This document shows positions 51,877-60,817 of a DNA stretch of 64,000 nt, piece after piece (the first letter of the stretch is position 1; every line of letters starts with the position of its first letter). The notes below the pieces were generated by a model. That model was not told the origin of the DNA. It searched no databases and saw only the letters and a list, made by a program, of their open reading frames with translations. Location: contig CAYWXK010000004.1 of NCBI GenBank assembly GCA_964462515.1, positions 62,001-126,000 of the forward strand, given 5' to 3'. Source of the DNA: CAYWXK01 sp964462515 (GTDB lineage: Bacteria > Planctomycetota > Phycisphaerae > Sedimentisphaerales > Anaerobacaceae). A program made the translations under genes and the position numbers.

Positions 51877-52623
51877 TTATTCACAGTTTGCACATTGCTC
51901 ATATAGACTTGAGCATCGCTCTCGCAAAGATTGTGCTTCTTTAAACTCCCCTGTTTTTTCAAGCGCGCTTGAAATCTGGTCACACGCATCACGAATATCT
52001 TTAATTACCGACCTTTCGAGTTTAGACGCACTTTTTGCTTCTCTGATCGCAATTAAAATAAAATCTTTGGCGTCATCCAAATACCCGTAAGATAGACTTT
52101 CCATGGCAGTATTGATATTGATTCTAATATACCTCTTCTTTGGAAAGGCTACTGCAAATATTACAATTCCGATAGCCGTAGCCAAAGCCGTGACTATTCC
52201 CCATGGAATGGCGCCGAAGAACCAACTAACCAGTAGTGTGGGAATACTGCAAATTATATATGAAGTAAACTTCATTAAAACAAATATTTTTTCTCGGTCT
52301 TCACTGAGTTTCATAAGAACAAATATGGGCAGCGAATATATCTTAGCCACAAGGTCAGCGACAATTCTGATAGGTATAAGCAGCCATGCTAATATTACGC
52401 CCCCAACAAGTCCAATCGGAAGAGCAAGCAGACCAGCCACCCAACCAGACAATACAAAGGTCAGTACTAACGCAATTATATCAACTAGGGGTAAGGGCTT
52501 TCGCAATGGCGTTCCTGAACCGAACTTTTCTCTCACAAGTATGGAAAGGAACATTGAGAAAGCGAGAACGCCTGTAAAAAGTAGGCCCCAGCCATTCCAG
52601 ACCCAAAAAATTGTCTTACCCAT
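51877..52623 (-). CDS. Hypothetical membrane protein
   Basis: A 248-residue protein with about four hydrophobic helices (residues 8-28, 48-105 as two, 122-165) and a soluble C-terminal helical region (180-248) rich in charged residues. No known motif. It lies between rpe and pgk on the same strand but is flanked by repeat gaps. Function unknown. Confidence 0.65.
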   Translation of the reverse strand: MGKTIFWVWNGWGLLFTGVLAFSMFLSILVREKFGSGTPLRKPLPLVDIIALVLTFVLSGWVAGLLALPIGLVGGVILAWLLIPIRIVADLVAKIYSLPIFVLMKLSEDREKIFVLMKFTSYIICSIPTLLVSWFFGAIPWGIVTALATAIGIVIFAVAFPKKRYIRININTAMESLSYGYLDDAKDFILIAIREAKSASKLERSVIKDIRDACDQISSALEKTGEFKEAQSLRERCSSLYEQCANCE

Positions 52624-52721
52624 TTTCTCTTCCTACAACTTCCCATATATAACAATAAAAGCACACAGCTTGACCGAGAGCTAAATACCAAAAATGACCA
52701 CATCTCGCTTGCGAGTGAGTC

Positions 52722-53960
52722 CTATTTTTCATCGAGGATTTCGATGCAGACGAATTTTTTGCCTTCGAGAAACTCCAGTGATGCCCCGCCGCCGGTAGAA
52801 ATATGGGTTATCCTGTTCTGCAATCCCAGTTTTTCCACTGCGCTTGCGCTATCGCCGCCGCCAATTACGCTGCGTGCTCCCTTACCTGTCGCCTCAGCAA
52901 CAGCCTGAGCGACTGCTTTTGTGCCCTCATCGAAAGGCGGCAGCTCAAAAACACCCATAGGGCCGTTCCAGACGATTGTCTTGGCGCCTGCAAGTTTTTC
53001 TGCAAAGAGCTTCCTGGTTTTTGGCCCGATATCCATACCCTGCCAGTCGGCTTTGATATTGCCAATAGCTACTTTACTGGCTGCACCGGCTTTGAATTCC
53101 TTCGCAATCACCGTATCGACCGGCAGAACTATTTCCTTACCCACGTCTTTGGCCCGCTCAAGAAGCCCTGTGGCTTTATCGAGAAAATCATCCTCGCACA
53201 AACTCTTGCCTACGGTGCGGCCCTGGGCCTTGAAAAAAGTATAGGCCATTGCTCCGCCGATTAGTATGCGGTCAACTTTATCCAAGAGATTTTCAATCAC
53301 GCCGATTTTGTCTGAGACCTTTGCTCCGCCCAGGATTGCGACAAAGGGCCTATCGGGTTTGGTGACGGTGTCACCAAGGAACTTCAGCTCCTTCTCAACA
53401 AGGAATCCGATGACTCGCGGTTTGCCTTTCATTACCTGCGGCACGGTGTACATCGAGGCATTGTCACGATGGGCGGTGCCAAAGGCATCGTCAACGTAAA
53501 TATCTGCCAGGCCGGCAAGCTGCTTTGCAAAGTTATCTTTGGCGGCACGAAGCTGCCTGTCCTCTTTTGCCGCCTTGTCTTTGATGACCTCTTCTTTGTG
53601 AAATCGCACATTCTCCAGCAGCATACAATCGCCGCTTTTAAGACCTTTTGCTTTTGCTTTAACGTCAGGCCCGATGCAATCGTTGGTGAAGATAACTTGT
53701 TTGCCTAACAGCTCCGATAGTCTCTTTGCTACGGGCGCCAGCGAGTATTTATCGTCTCTTTCGCCTTCGGGTCTGCCGAGATGACTCATAAGAATCAAAG
53801 CACCGCCTCGGTCGAGAATGTTTTTTATGGTTGGCAGGGCCTTAACGATTCTATCATCACTTGTGATATTACTTTTATCATCCAGCGGAACGTTAAAATC
53901 GCACCGCATCAAAACTCTTTTGCCTTTTACATCTATATCCGCAACGGTTTTTTTAGCCAT
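52722..53960 (-). CDS. pgk: Phosphoglycerate kinase
   Basis: A 412-residue glycolytic enzyme. Motifs: RVLMRCDFNVPLDD near residue 15, LMSHLGRPEG near 57, ILGGAKVSDKI near 206, and the nucleotide loop SVIGGGDSASAVEKLG near 366 with STGGGASLEFLEGK near 387. Length is normal. It follows gap by about 180 bases, a usual neighbour. Confidence 0.97.
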   Translation of the reverse strand: MAKKTVADIDVKGKRVLMRCDFNVPLDDKSNITSDDRIVKALPTIKNILDRGGALILMSHLGRPEGERDDKYSLAPVAKRLSELLGKQVIFTNDCIGPDVKAKAKGLKSGDCMLLENVRFHKEEVIKDKAAKEDRQLRAAKDNFAKQLAGLADIYVDDAFGTAHRDNASMYTVPQVMKGKPRVIGFLVEKELKFLGDTVTKPDRPFVAILGGAKVSDKIGVIENLLDKVDRILIGGAMAYTFFKAQGRTVGKSLCEDDFLDKATGLLERAKDVGKEIVLPVDTVIAKEFKAGAASKVAIGNIKADWQGMDIGPKTRKLFAEKLAGAKTIVWNGPMGVFELPPFDEGTKAVAQAVAEATGKGARSVIGGGDSASAVEKLGLQNRITHISTGGGASLEFLEGKKFVCIEILDEK

Positions 53961-54068
53961 TTACTATCTGCCTTAACAAAATGTCGGTACCATTTTCAAT
54001 AAATAACTGCTACTTCTTTATAACCTGTCAATAAAGTAACAAACCTTCTTTTTAGCCGATTCTCTGGA

Positions 54069-54086
54069 TTCCCGCCTGCGCGGGAA
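54069..54086. repeat. GGATTCCCGC-CTGC-GCGGGAATGAC hairpin
   Basis: The 7-base perfect stem TTCCCGC/GCGGGAA lies in the gap between gap and pgk. Similar GGATTCCCGC...GCGGGAATGAC elements are widespread in bacterial genomes. It could also act as a terminator-like hairpin after gap. Confidence 0.7.
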
Positions 54087-54143
54087 TGACAAAAAAGTGA
54101 TACTCACTTTTTGGAAACGGCATTAGATTAGTGATTTGTCTTT

Positions 54144-55160
54144 TTACAACAGCTTTGCTAATCTTTCCATAATATCGACGGTGCGGTTTGAATAGCCCCA
54201 CTCATTGTCGTACCAACTGATGACCTTGACCACTTTGCCCTTGACTATTGTAAGCAGAGAATCAAAAATGCTCGAAGCGGGATTGTTGATAATGTCACTG
54301 CTGACGATTGGCTCATCGCAATAAACAAGATAGCCCTTCATCGGCCCATCTGCTGCCTTTTTCATTGCAGCATTCACATCGGCAACAGTAACGTCCTTTT
54401 TGACATTGACGACCAAATCGACAACGCTTCCAACCGGCACGGGGACACGGATTGCAAAACCATCGAGCTTGCCTTCAAGCTCCGGGATTACCTTGCCGAT
54501 TGCCCTGGCGGCGCCGGTGCTGGTCGGTATGATATTGACCGCTGCGGCACGGGCACGGCGAAGGTCTTTGTGAATCTGGTCGGCAACACGCTGGTCGTTG
54601 GTGTATGCGTGAATTGTGGTCATCACGCCGTTTTCGATGCCGAACGCATCGTTAAGGACCTTGGCTATCGGCGCAAGGCAGTTGGTCGTGCAGCTTGCAT
54701 TGGATACGCAGTTAATTTTCTTTGTCAGCGTTTTATCGTTGACGCCCATAACAATCGTCGCCTCGATATTGTCCTTCGCCGGGACTGTCAGCACTACCTT
54801 GCCGGCACCGGCCTTGAGGTGGTCGGCGTAGCCGCCTTTCGGCGATTCGGCAGATGTGAATATGCCGGTCGATTCGCATACAATTTTTACGCCCATATCC
54901 TTCCAGGGCAGTTCCGTAGGATTTTTAACAGCCAAAACCTTGATGGCCTTGCCGTTAATGACGAGCGAATCGTCCTTGGCCTCGACTGTGCCGCCCCACT
55001 TGCCTTCGACCGTGTCGTATTTGAATAGATGCGCCAGACTCTTGGCGTCCGAAAGGTCATTGACGGCGACCAGTTCCAAATCGCCTTTTCTCTGCATAAT
55101 GATTCTTGTTACGGCCCTGCCGATTCTTCCGAATCCGTTAATTGCAACCTTTGTTGCCAT
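54144..55160 (-). CDS. gap: Glyceraldehyde-3-phosphate dehydrogenase
   Basis: A 338-residue enzyme. The NAD-binding start VAINGFGRIGRAVTRI, catalytic SNASCTTNCLAP near residue 152, and the C-terminal ISWYDNEWGYSNR are present. VNDLSDAK near 34 suits NAD rather than NADP. Upstream 398 bases (55161-55558) hold no gene but repeats. Confidence 0.97.
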   Translation of the reverse strand: MATKVAINGFGRIGRAVTRIIMQRKGDLELVAVNDLSDAKSLAHLFKYDTVEGKWGGTVEAKDDSLVINGKAIKVLAVKNPTELPWKDMGVKIVCESTGIFTSAESPKGGYADHLKAGAGKVVLTVPAKDNIEATIVMGVNDKTLTKKINCVSNASCTTNCLAPIAKVLNDAFGIENGVMTTIHAYTNDQRVADQIHKDLRRARAAAVNIIPTSTGAARAIGKVIPELEGKLDGFAIRVPVPVGSVVDLVVNVKKDVTVADVNAAMKKAADGPMKGYLVYCDEPIVSSDIINNPASSIFDSLLTIVKGKVVKVISWYDNEWGYSNRTVDIMERLAKLL

Positions 55161-55361
55161 ATCTTTTTCTCCTTTTCCAATACTGATAATGCGGTTTTTG
55201 CCGGTTTAATGGTTTCTCACTCCGTAAGAACGGCCTTTCACTTACGGGTCTAATAACAAACAAGAAATGATACTTTATTTATAAACTGACAACCTGTCAA
55301 GAGTTTATTGCGGTTTGTTTTTTGCTATGGATGAGGCCTCTGGCTGCGGTATCGCCCAGTG

Positions 55362-55479
55362 GCTCATCCATCGAGAATCGAGCATTGCTTGTCCGCCATC
55401 CTGTCCTTCGTAGCGCACCTGTCCTTCGTAGCATCTGCGAAGAAGGAAGCGAAGGCGGAAGTATCGAGTATCACTTCTT
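55362..55479. repeat. Intergenic copy of the recO palindromic element
   Basis: ATCGAGAATCGAGCATTGCTTGTCCGCC, two copies of TCCTTCGTAGC, and GCGAAGGCGGAAGTATCGAGTATC share the sequence of the element inside recO. The rest of the 398-base gap (55161-55558) shows no gene; the promoter of gap should lie in it, but none was assigned. Confidence 0.75.
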
Positions 55480-55558
55480 GCATTTTTTAAGGCACAATAC
55501 ACCGATACCGAGAAGCATCAGCGAGGTAGGTTTACCCTCCGAAATCAAAGCTAATTCC

Positions 55559-56674
55559 TTATCTTCGCCTCCGGCGAAGGGCAAAAACACCGACGACCAT
55601 CAAAAGCGCGGAGGCGGGCTCAGGTATTAAAAGATATGCGTGATAATCACCAGCAGGATTTTCCCCATAACCTACTATCCAGCCGTATTCATTTATCGAA
55701 TAGGCCCTTTTCAAAGTCCAGCCACAGGAAGTATCTATAAGTGTATTAAGGTCTATATTGTTCCCAGCCCCCGTAGGATCAAATAAAATTGCTCGTTCAT
55801 AACTTGATCTGTTTTCTGCCCAACCCACAATATATCCTTGGTCGTTAATGGAAAAAGCCCAACTATCATATCCGCTGGGTAGTGTGCCGAGGTCTATATT
55901 ATTTCCGTTGTTCGTTGGGTCAAATAAAGTCGCACGCCAAGTATTATAAGCAGGGTCATACTCTTTTCCGACGATCTGTCCGTTGTTGTTGATTGAATGC
56001 GCTCGGCCGAAGGGGTGCCCAGGAGTGCCAAGGTCAATATTATTTCCACTACCCGTCGGGTTAAACAAAGTCGCACGCTCATAACCCGATCTGTTTATTG
56101 CCACGCCAACAATCTGCCCGCTGTCATTGATCGAAAAGGCCCAACTTTCTTTACCTCCGAGAGTACCGAGGTCTATATTATTTCCCTGACCAGTTGGGTC
56201 AAATAAAGTCGCACGTTCTCTTCTCGCACTGTCGTGAGCGTATCCAACGATTTGCTCTTTGTTGTTGATTGAGTAGGCCCAACTATCGTATCCACCGAGT
56301 AGTGTGCCGAGGCTGATATTGTTAGCTCCGCCTGTTGGGTCAAACAAAGTCGCAAGTCTAACATCCAAGCTATTTTTTGCCGCTCCCACGATCTGGCCCC
56401 TGTTATTGATTGAACTGGCAGAACTCCAGTCACCACCGAGCGTACCAAGGTTTATATTTTTGCCCTTGCCTGTTACGTCAAATAAAGTCGCAAGATGAAA
56501 ATTTGTGATGGGTATTCCCGCTTCTCCTACGACCTGCCCTATGTCATTGATTGACCAGGCCCAGCTTTCTGGGCCACCGATTGTGCCGAGGTCTATGACT
56601 TTGTAGAATGCGTTTGAGCAGGCGGGCAAAAATAGGGTGATGATAAGCAGCGGAATTAAACTATCTCTTTTCAT
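55559..56674 (-). CDS. HAF-repeat exported protein with PEP-CTERM sorting signal
   Basis: A 371-residue extracellular protein. The signal peptide ends near LFLPACSNA, which could also be a lipobox. About seven repeats of roughly 45 residues follow, each with a GxxIDLGTLGG segment and a SINDxGQIVG segment (HAF repeats). The C-terminus has IPEPASALLMVVGVFALRRRRR, a PEP-CTERM signal: Pro-Glu-Pro, a helix and basic end. Such signals direct proteins to exosortase-type sorting. The repeats are strongly alike, suggesting recent duplication. Function unknown. Confidence 0.88.
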   Translation of the reverse strand: MKRDSLIPLLIITLFLPACSNAFYKVIDLGTIGGPESWAWSINDIGQVVGEAGIPITNFHLATLFDVTGKGKNINLGTLGGDWSSASSINNRGQIVGAAKNSLDVRLATLFDPTGGANNISLGTLLGGYDSWAYSINNKEQIVGYAHDSARRERATLFDPTGQGNNIDLGTLGGKESWAFSINDSGQIVGVAINRSGYERATLFNPTGSGNNIDLGTPGHPFGRAHSINNNGQIVGKEYDPAYNTWRATLFDPTNNGNNIDLGTLPSGYDSWAFSINDQGYIVGWAENRSSYERAILFDPTGAGNNIDLNTLIDTSCGWTLKRAYSINEYGWIVGYGENPAGDYHAYLLIPEPASALLMVVGVFALRRRRR

Positions 56675-57022
56675 CGAACCTCTCCTTAAATAAATAATAT
56701 TGGCGCAGACCTTTACCTTCCAATTGTCACATCCGTGTGGAAATTAACCAGCCGAAGGCGGGCCGCTCCTTCGTTGAACGCATCTGTTATTATTATTTAT
56801 TTTAGAGCAAACTTATTATAAGTCAAGGAAAAAATGCGGTTTTTGTGTCCTTTTTGAGAAAATTTTAGGCGTGTAAGTGAAATTTTTACACTTCACCATC
56901 AAACCTTATCTTATCCCATTCGACAAAAGGTGGAGCAGCAACAGTCTCCATTTCAAATCTGGGTTATCCCGGTTGAAGTGAATTGAACAGGCGGATGTCT
57001 GAGTTATCCGCCCGTTCAACTA
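56675..57022. other. Intergenic region between HAF gene and selD operon, with a hairpin
   Basis: This 348-base gap has no gene. Near its end, 56983-57019 forms TTGAACAGGCGGAT / ATCCGCCCGTTCAA with a 9-base loop, starting four bases after the selD stop. It is a good candidate for the operon end, although no U-tract follows on the minus strand. Confidence 0.55.
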
Positions 57023-58645
57023 TCATAGGGCACAAGGGGTATTCTTGATTTGCTCGTAGAAGACCATAGCCGGTGAGCCGGCGAAGCTGACACCCATCCA
57101 GGCGGCCTCATCAATCTCGGTCTGTGTGAAGCCTTTAGCTCTGGCGTTTTTTAAGTGCATCTTCAGGCAGGGTTCACACCGCATAGCAACCGACAGGGCA
57201 ATGGCGATGGCCTGTTTGGTATAGGCATCCAAACCGTGAGGAGCACTTGCAGAAGCGAGGAAGTCTTTGAATTTGGCCTGAATTTGAGCTATTTCATCGT
57301 CCCTGTCGGCACCTGAGACGGCAGGGGTTACAGCATCTGAACAACAGAGGACTTCTTCGTCTCTCGGCCTTCGTCGCTCGTCGCTCGTGCCTCGTTCCTC
57401 GCTGACCGCTATAGGTTTTGTATCAAGTTTTGTCGCGGGTATTTTGCGGCTGCCGGTAGTTCGCAAGTGAATAAGCCCTGAGCCTTTTCCTGAACAATTG
57501 CCGATGATGGCGGCGAAAATTTTTTCTTTGCGCAGGGCTTTGAGGAACTTATCGGCGCTCTTTTCTGCAATTGCGACTAAGAGTCCGCCGGAGGTTTGTG
57601 CATCGTAGCATATATCGACCATTTCCTGTGGGAGTGAATCAGCCGGTCTTACACGGGTGCCGCAGGATTCTCTATTACGTTCGATGGCGCCGGGTAGTAT
57701 TCCCGCAGCGGCCAACTGAAGCACGCCGGGCAATAGTGGGATGTCATCCCATATCAGCTCGACATCGACGCCGCTGGCTGAAGCCATTTCAGCCAGATGG
57801 CCGAGTAAGCCAAAACCGGTTATATCAGTGCAGGCGTGAGCGCCAAACTCGACCATAAGCTCGGATGCCTTTTTATTAAGAGAGGTCATTGAGTAGGTTG
57901 ATGCCTCGATACTGGCAGCATCTGCACGGCCAATCTGCGAGGCAAATGCAATGATTCCTGTGCCGAGCGGTTTTGTGAGAATGAGAATGTCGCCGGGTTT
58001 TGCAGCAGCGTTTGTTACTACCTTGTCTTTATCTATGATGCCTGTAACGGCGAAGCCCGCCTTGATTTCGCTGTCGTCGATGCTGTGGCCGCCGATGATT
58101 GCAACTCCTGCCTCTTTCATTTTGTCGATGCCGCCGCAGAGGATATCGAACATAACATTGTCGGGAATTTTGCGAACAGGAAATCCGATTACGGAAAGTG
58201 CGGTCAGAGGTGTCCCGCCCATAGCATAGATGTCACTTACCGAATTAGCTGCCGCCACCTGTCCGAACATATAAGGGTCATCTACCGATGGGGTAAAAAC
58301 ATCGACGGTCTGCACCAGTGCCTTGCCGTTACCCATATCATAAATGCCGGCATCATCTCCTGCTGGCACACCAACTAACACACGAGGGTCATCGATGACA
58401 GGCAAATTTTTGAGGACCTGTTTTAGAAAGGTCTGGTCTATTTTGGAAGCGCAGCCCGCCTTTTCGACCAGCCTTGTCAACTGCACCTTCCCCGTAGGAG
58501 CTTCAAGCCGTTCGCCGGCACATAAGCATATATCCTTTTCTTTGAATATGTCACAGGGACAGGGTTTCTTGGGGTCGCATATACAGTGTCCAAGCCGGAT
58601 GGAACGCTGCATAACTCCTTTTCTTCTTTCTAAATTCTTTGCCAT
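57023..58645 (-). CDS. selD: Selenide, water dikinase (SelD) with three-CxC N-terminus and C-terminal AhpD/CMD-like domain
   Basis: A 540-residue three-part protein. Residues 20-45 hold six cysteines as three CxC pairs (21/23, 29/31, 40/42), a likely metal or Fe-S site. Residues about 50-405 are SelD, with catalytic Cys65 and Lys68 in GCASK, GDDAGIYDMG and NSVSDIYAMGG. It makes selenophosphate from selenide and ATP. Residues 449-540 are a carboxymuconolactone decarboxylase/AhpD-like domain with CEPCLKMH (Cys490, Cys493, His497). The linker is encoded by a GTCGCTCGTCGCTCGTGCCTCG repeat at 57350-57405. ATG 58645 has GAGG upstream. It is the last gene of the operon, ten bases after the ATPase gene. 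The combination suggests selenium and thiol redox work together. Confidence 0.9.
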   Translation of the reverse strand: MAKNLERRKGVMQRSIRLGHCICDPKKPCPCDIFKEKDICLCAGERLEAPTGKVQLTRLVEKAGCASKIDQTFLKQVLKNLPVIDDPRVLVGVPAGDDAGIYDMGNGKALVQTVDVFTPSVDDPYMFGQVAAANSVSDIYAMGGTPLTALSVIGFPVRKIPDNVMFDILCGGIDKMKEAGVAIIGGHSIDDSEIKAGFAVTGIIDKDKVVTNAAAKPGDILILTKPLGTGIIAFASQIGRADAASIEASTYSMTSLNKKASELMVEFGAHACTDITGFGLLGHLAEMASASGVDVELIWDDIPLLPGVLQLAAAGILPGAIERNRESCGTRVRPADSLPQEMVDICYDAQTSGGLLVAIAEKSADKFLKALRKEKIFAAIIGNCSGKGSGLIHLRTTGSRKIPATKLDTKPIAVSEERGTSDERRRPRDEEVLCCSDAVTPAVSGADRDDEIAQIQAKFKDFLASASAPHGLDAYTKQAIAIALSVAMRCEPCLKMHLKNARAKGFTQTEIDEAAWMGVSFAGSPAMVFYEQIKNTPCAL

Positions 58646-58655
58646 AAAATCCTCG

Positions 58656-59438
58656 TTAATTATGAGTAATCTGATTAGATGCCAGAATAGCCGCACCGAG
58701 TGCGCCGGTCATCTGGGGGTCAGGGGATATGGTGACACCCTGACCGAGAGCAGACTTTAGCGCAGTATCCATCCCTGAAACAAGTGCAACGCCGCCGGTG
58801 AAAACGACAGGTAAGTCGATATTGCGGCCGGCCAGCGCGCTGACGCGTGCGGCGATAGCTCCCTGAACGCCAGCGATAATGTCTTCTCTTTGTGTGCCGG
58901 AGGCAAGCAGGCCGATGATTTCTGTTTCGGCGAACACAACACACATACTACTTATTGGGACGCGATGGCGGCTTTTTTCAGCAAGCTCGCCGAGAGACCC
59001 GATATCAACACCAAGCCGCTTGGCAACAACCTCAAGAAATCGCCCTGTGCCGGCGGCGCAGCGGTCGTTCATAGCAAAATCCCGCACTTTGCCGTATTTG
59101 TCCAAGTGTATGAGCTTGCTATCTTCCCCGCCGATGTCGATGATTGTCATAGCGTTCGGGACAAGGTGACGCACCCCGACAGCGTGACAGGTGATTTCCG
59201 TTATCGTTGTATCGGCGATACTGACCGCATTTCTTCCGTAGCCTGTTGCCACGATTCTGGTAACATTTTTTCTTTTGACGCCTTTACTTTTTAGAAGTCT
59301 TTGAAAAAGTTTCTGTGTGAGCTTATCCTGTTCGACTCCCTGGTCGGTCAGTCCTTTTGCCACAACCTGCAAAGTATCGGCTTCCATCAGGACGATTTTT
59401 ATTGTTCTTGAGCCGGCGTCAATTCCTGCACAAATCAT
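58656..59438 (-). CDS. ATP-dependent activator of 2-hydroxyacyl-CoA-dehydratase-type enzymes (BadF/BadG/BcrA/BcrD/HgdC family)
   Basis: A 260-residue homodimeric ASKHA ATPase. GIDAGSRTIKIVLME near residue 5, IDIGGEDSK near 100, and the two single cysteines Cys127 (NDRCAAGTGRF) and Cys166 (SSMCVVFAETE) that hold one [4Fe-4S] cluster between subunits are present at the same positions as in HgdC. It uses ATP to push an electron to very low potential onto its partner. Its start overlaps the upstream HgdB-like gene by four bases. This is the energy-coupling unit of the cluster. E. coli YjiL is a similar orphan activator. Confidence 0.93.
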   Translation of the reverse strand: MICAGIDAGSRTIKIVLMEADTLQVVAKGLTDQGVEQDKLTQKLFQRLLKSKGVKRKNVTRIVATGYGRNAVSIADTTITEITCHAVGVRHLVPNAMTIIDIGGEDSKLIHLDKYGKVRDFAMNDRCAAGTGRFLEVVAKRLGVDIGSLGELAEKSRHRVPISSMCVVFAETEIIGLLASGTQREDIIAGVQGAIAARVSALAGRNIDLPVVFTGGVALVSGMDTALKSALGQGVTISPDPQMTGALGAAILASNQITHN

Positions 59439-60817
59439 CTTTTCCTCCGTTCTATGACAGTTTCCACAATCGCCTCCAAACGAGTCCGCAAAGTCGGCTG
59501 TATTGAGTCGGTCAGCGGCGGCACCTCAATTTCTACCACAGGAATACCGAGCTTGTCACGGACAATTTCACCGATGACCTGGCCTTCCAGCGCGCAGTGA
59601 CTTGCACCGGGGATTCGGGAAATAATAAGAGCCTCGGCGCCAAAAGTATTGATGTCGGCGCTTATGCGGCTTGCCCTGTCGGCTGATGAGCCTACCATAG
59701 GGTCGGCAAGGGCCATTTGCGATAAAGCCTCGAGCGGCGGCAGGTCTTGCGGAATTACGTCGAGTGCGTGTGTGAAAAGATAGTCGGTGCCGCATATTCT
59801 GCCGCCGCAATCCTCAAGCAGGTTCATTACCTGTAAATCGGCCACTGGATTGACCCAGAAGATGCGGGCAGTATCGGCAGAAAGAAAACCAATTCCTGCC
59901 TTCGCCCGGGTTTTAACTTCTTCAAGCAGAGCTTGTAAAACGGCAATCGTTTCGTTTTGGTCCGAACAAAAATGTATTGACAGCATCTCTGCGATAAGCA
60001 TTTCGAGAGCAGGCATAGGACACAGAGGAGCGGTGAAGACAAGCTGTCGCAATTCGGCAAGAAGCGAGCGAACCTGATTTGCCTTTTTGATACCGGCTGA
60101 AAGTTTTTTATCATCTAAATATGCGCCTGCCAAATCTTCCAGAGCGGTTTTAATGCGCGCAAGCTCGGATTTAACGAATTCGACCTGGGGTTTTGCTGCT
60201 GAGAATCCGCCCGGAAGTTTGACAGCAGGTTCGTCCGGCTCTGGAGTGCGGCGATGCGGAATCTCCCACCACAAAATAGCGTATCCAAGACCATTTAGAC
60301 GCTGTGCTATGGCGGAAAAATCATCGCAGGTTGCACCGACGCTGCAAACAAGAAGCTCCGGTATCGGAAAATGCGCACCTGTAAGAAACGCTCCCAGCAT
60401 CGCACGAACAGGACAGAAAGATTCATCTATGCCGAGCTTGCCAGCGATACTTAATAGGCTGGAGTTCAGTTCCATCACGCACGGAATCCACCAGGCGCCA
60501 TCGGGATTGAAGGCCACAAGATTATCAAATGAATAGGCCATCACCGGTATAGTGCCTAAATCTTTCATAGTTCCGACCAGTTTCCTGCCGTCGGCGCGGG
60601 CCTTATGCAAACGGTCTTCTTCAGTGAGCAGAAAATTCCACAGTCTTAAAGCGGCGGCTGAATTGTCGTAACGGAGCTTTAGAAGTCGAGTGTCACCATC
60701 CTCAACGTGCCGGCTAAGCGGCCCACCATAGCTGGGCTGGGGAACGCCTGCTCTTTGCAATTGTTGGAACCGCTTGTCCCACTGCTGGAGTGTTATTTGT
60801 CCCGGCGTGTCGGTCAT
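59435..60817 (-). CDS. 2-hydroxyacyl-CoA dehydratase family (HgdB-like) protein, large member
   Basis: A 460-residue protein of the dehydratase D-component fold. Candidate ligand cysteines are in SFCPVRAM near 134, GATCDDF near 162 and GASHCALEGQ near 406. The N-terminal 70 residues are an extension not usual in this family. No acyl-CoA pathway genes are nearby, so the substrate is unclear. It overlaps both neighbours by four bases, indicating a tightly coupled operon. It might form a heterodimer with the product of 60814-61803. Confidence 0.78.
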   Translation of the reverse strand: MTDTPGQITLQQWDKRFQQLQRAGVPQPSYGGPLSRHVEDGDTRLLKLRYDNSAAALRLWNFLLTEEDRLHKARADGRKLVGTMKDLGTIPVMAYSFDNLVAFNPDGAWWIPCVMELNSSLLSIAGKLGIDESFCPVRAMLGAFLTGAHFPIPELLVCSVGATCDDFSAIAQRLNGLGYAILWWEIPHRRTPEPDEPAVKLPGGFSAAKPQVEFVKSELARIKTALEDLAGAYLDDKKLSAGIKKANQVRSLLAELRQLVFTAPLCPMPALEMLIAEMLSIHFCSDQNETIAVLQALLEEVKTRAKAGIGFLSADTARIFWVNPVADLQVMNLLEDCGGRICGTDYLFTHALDVIPQDLPPLEALSQMALADPMVGSSADRASRISADINTFGAEALIISRIPGASHCALEGQVIGEIVRDKLGIPVVEIEVPPLTDSIQPTLRTRLEAIVETVIERRKR

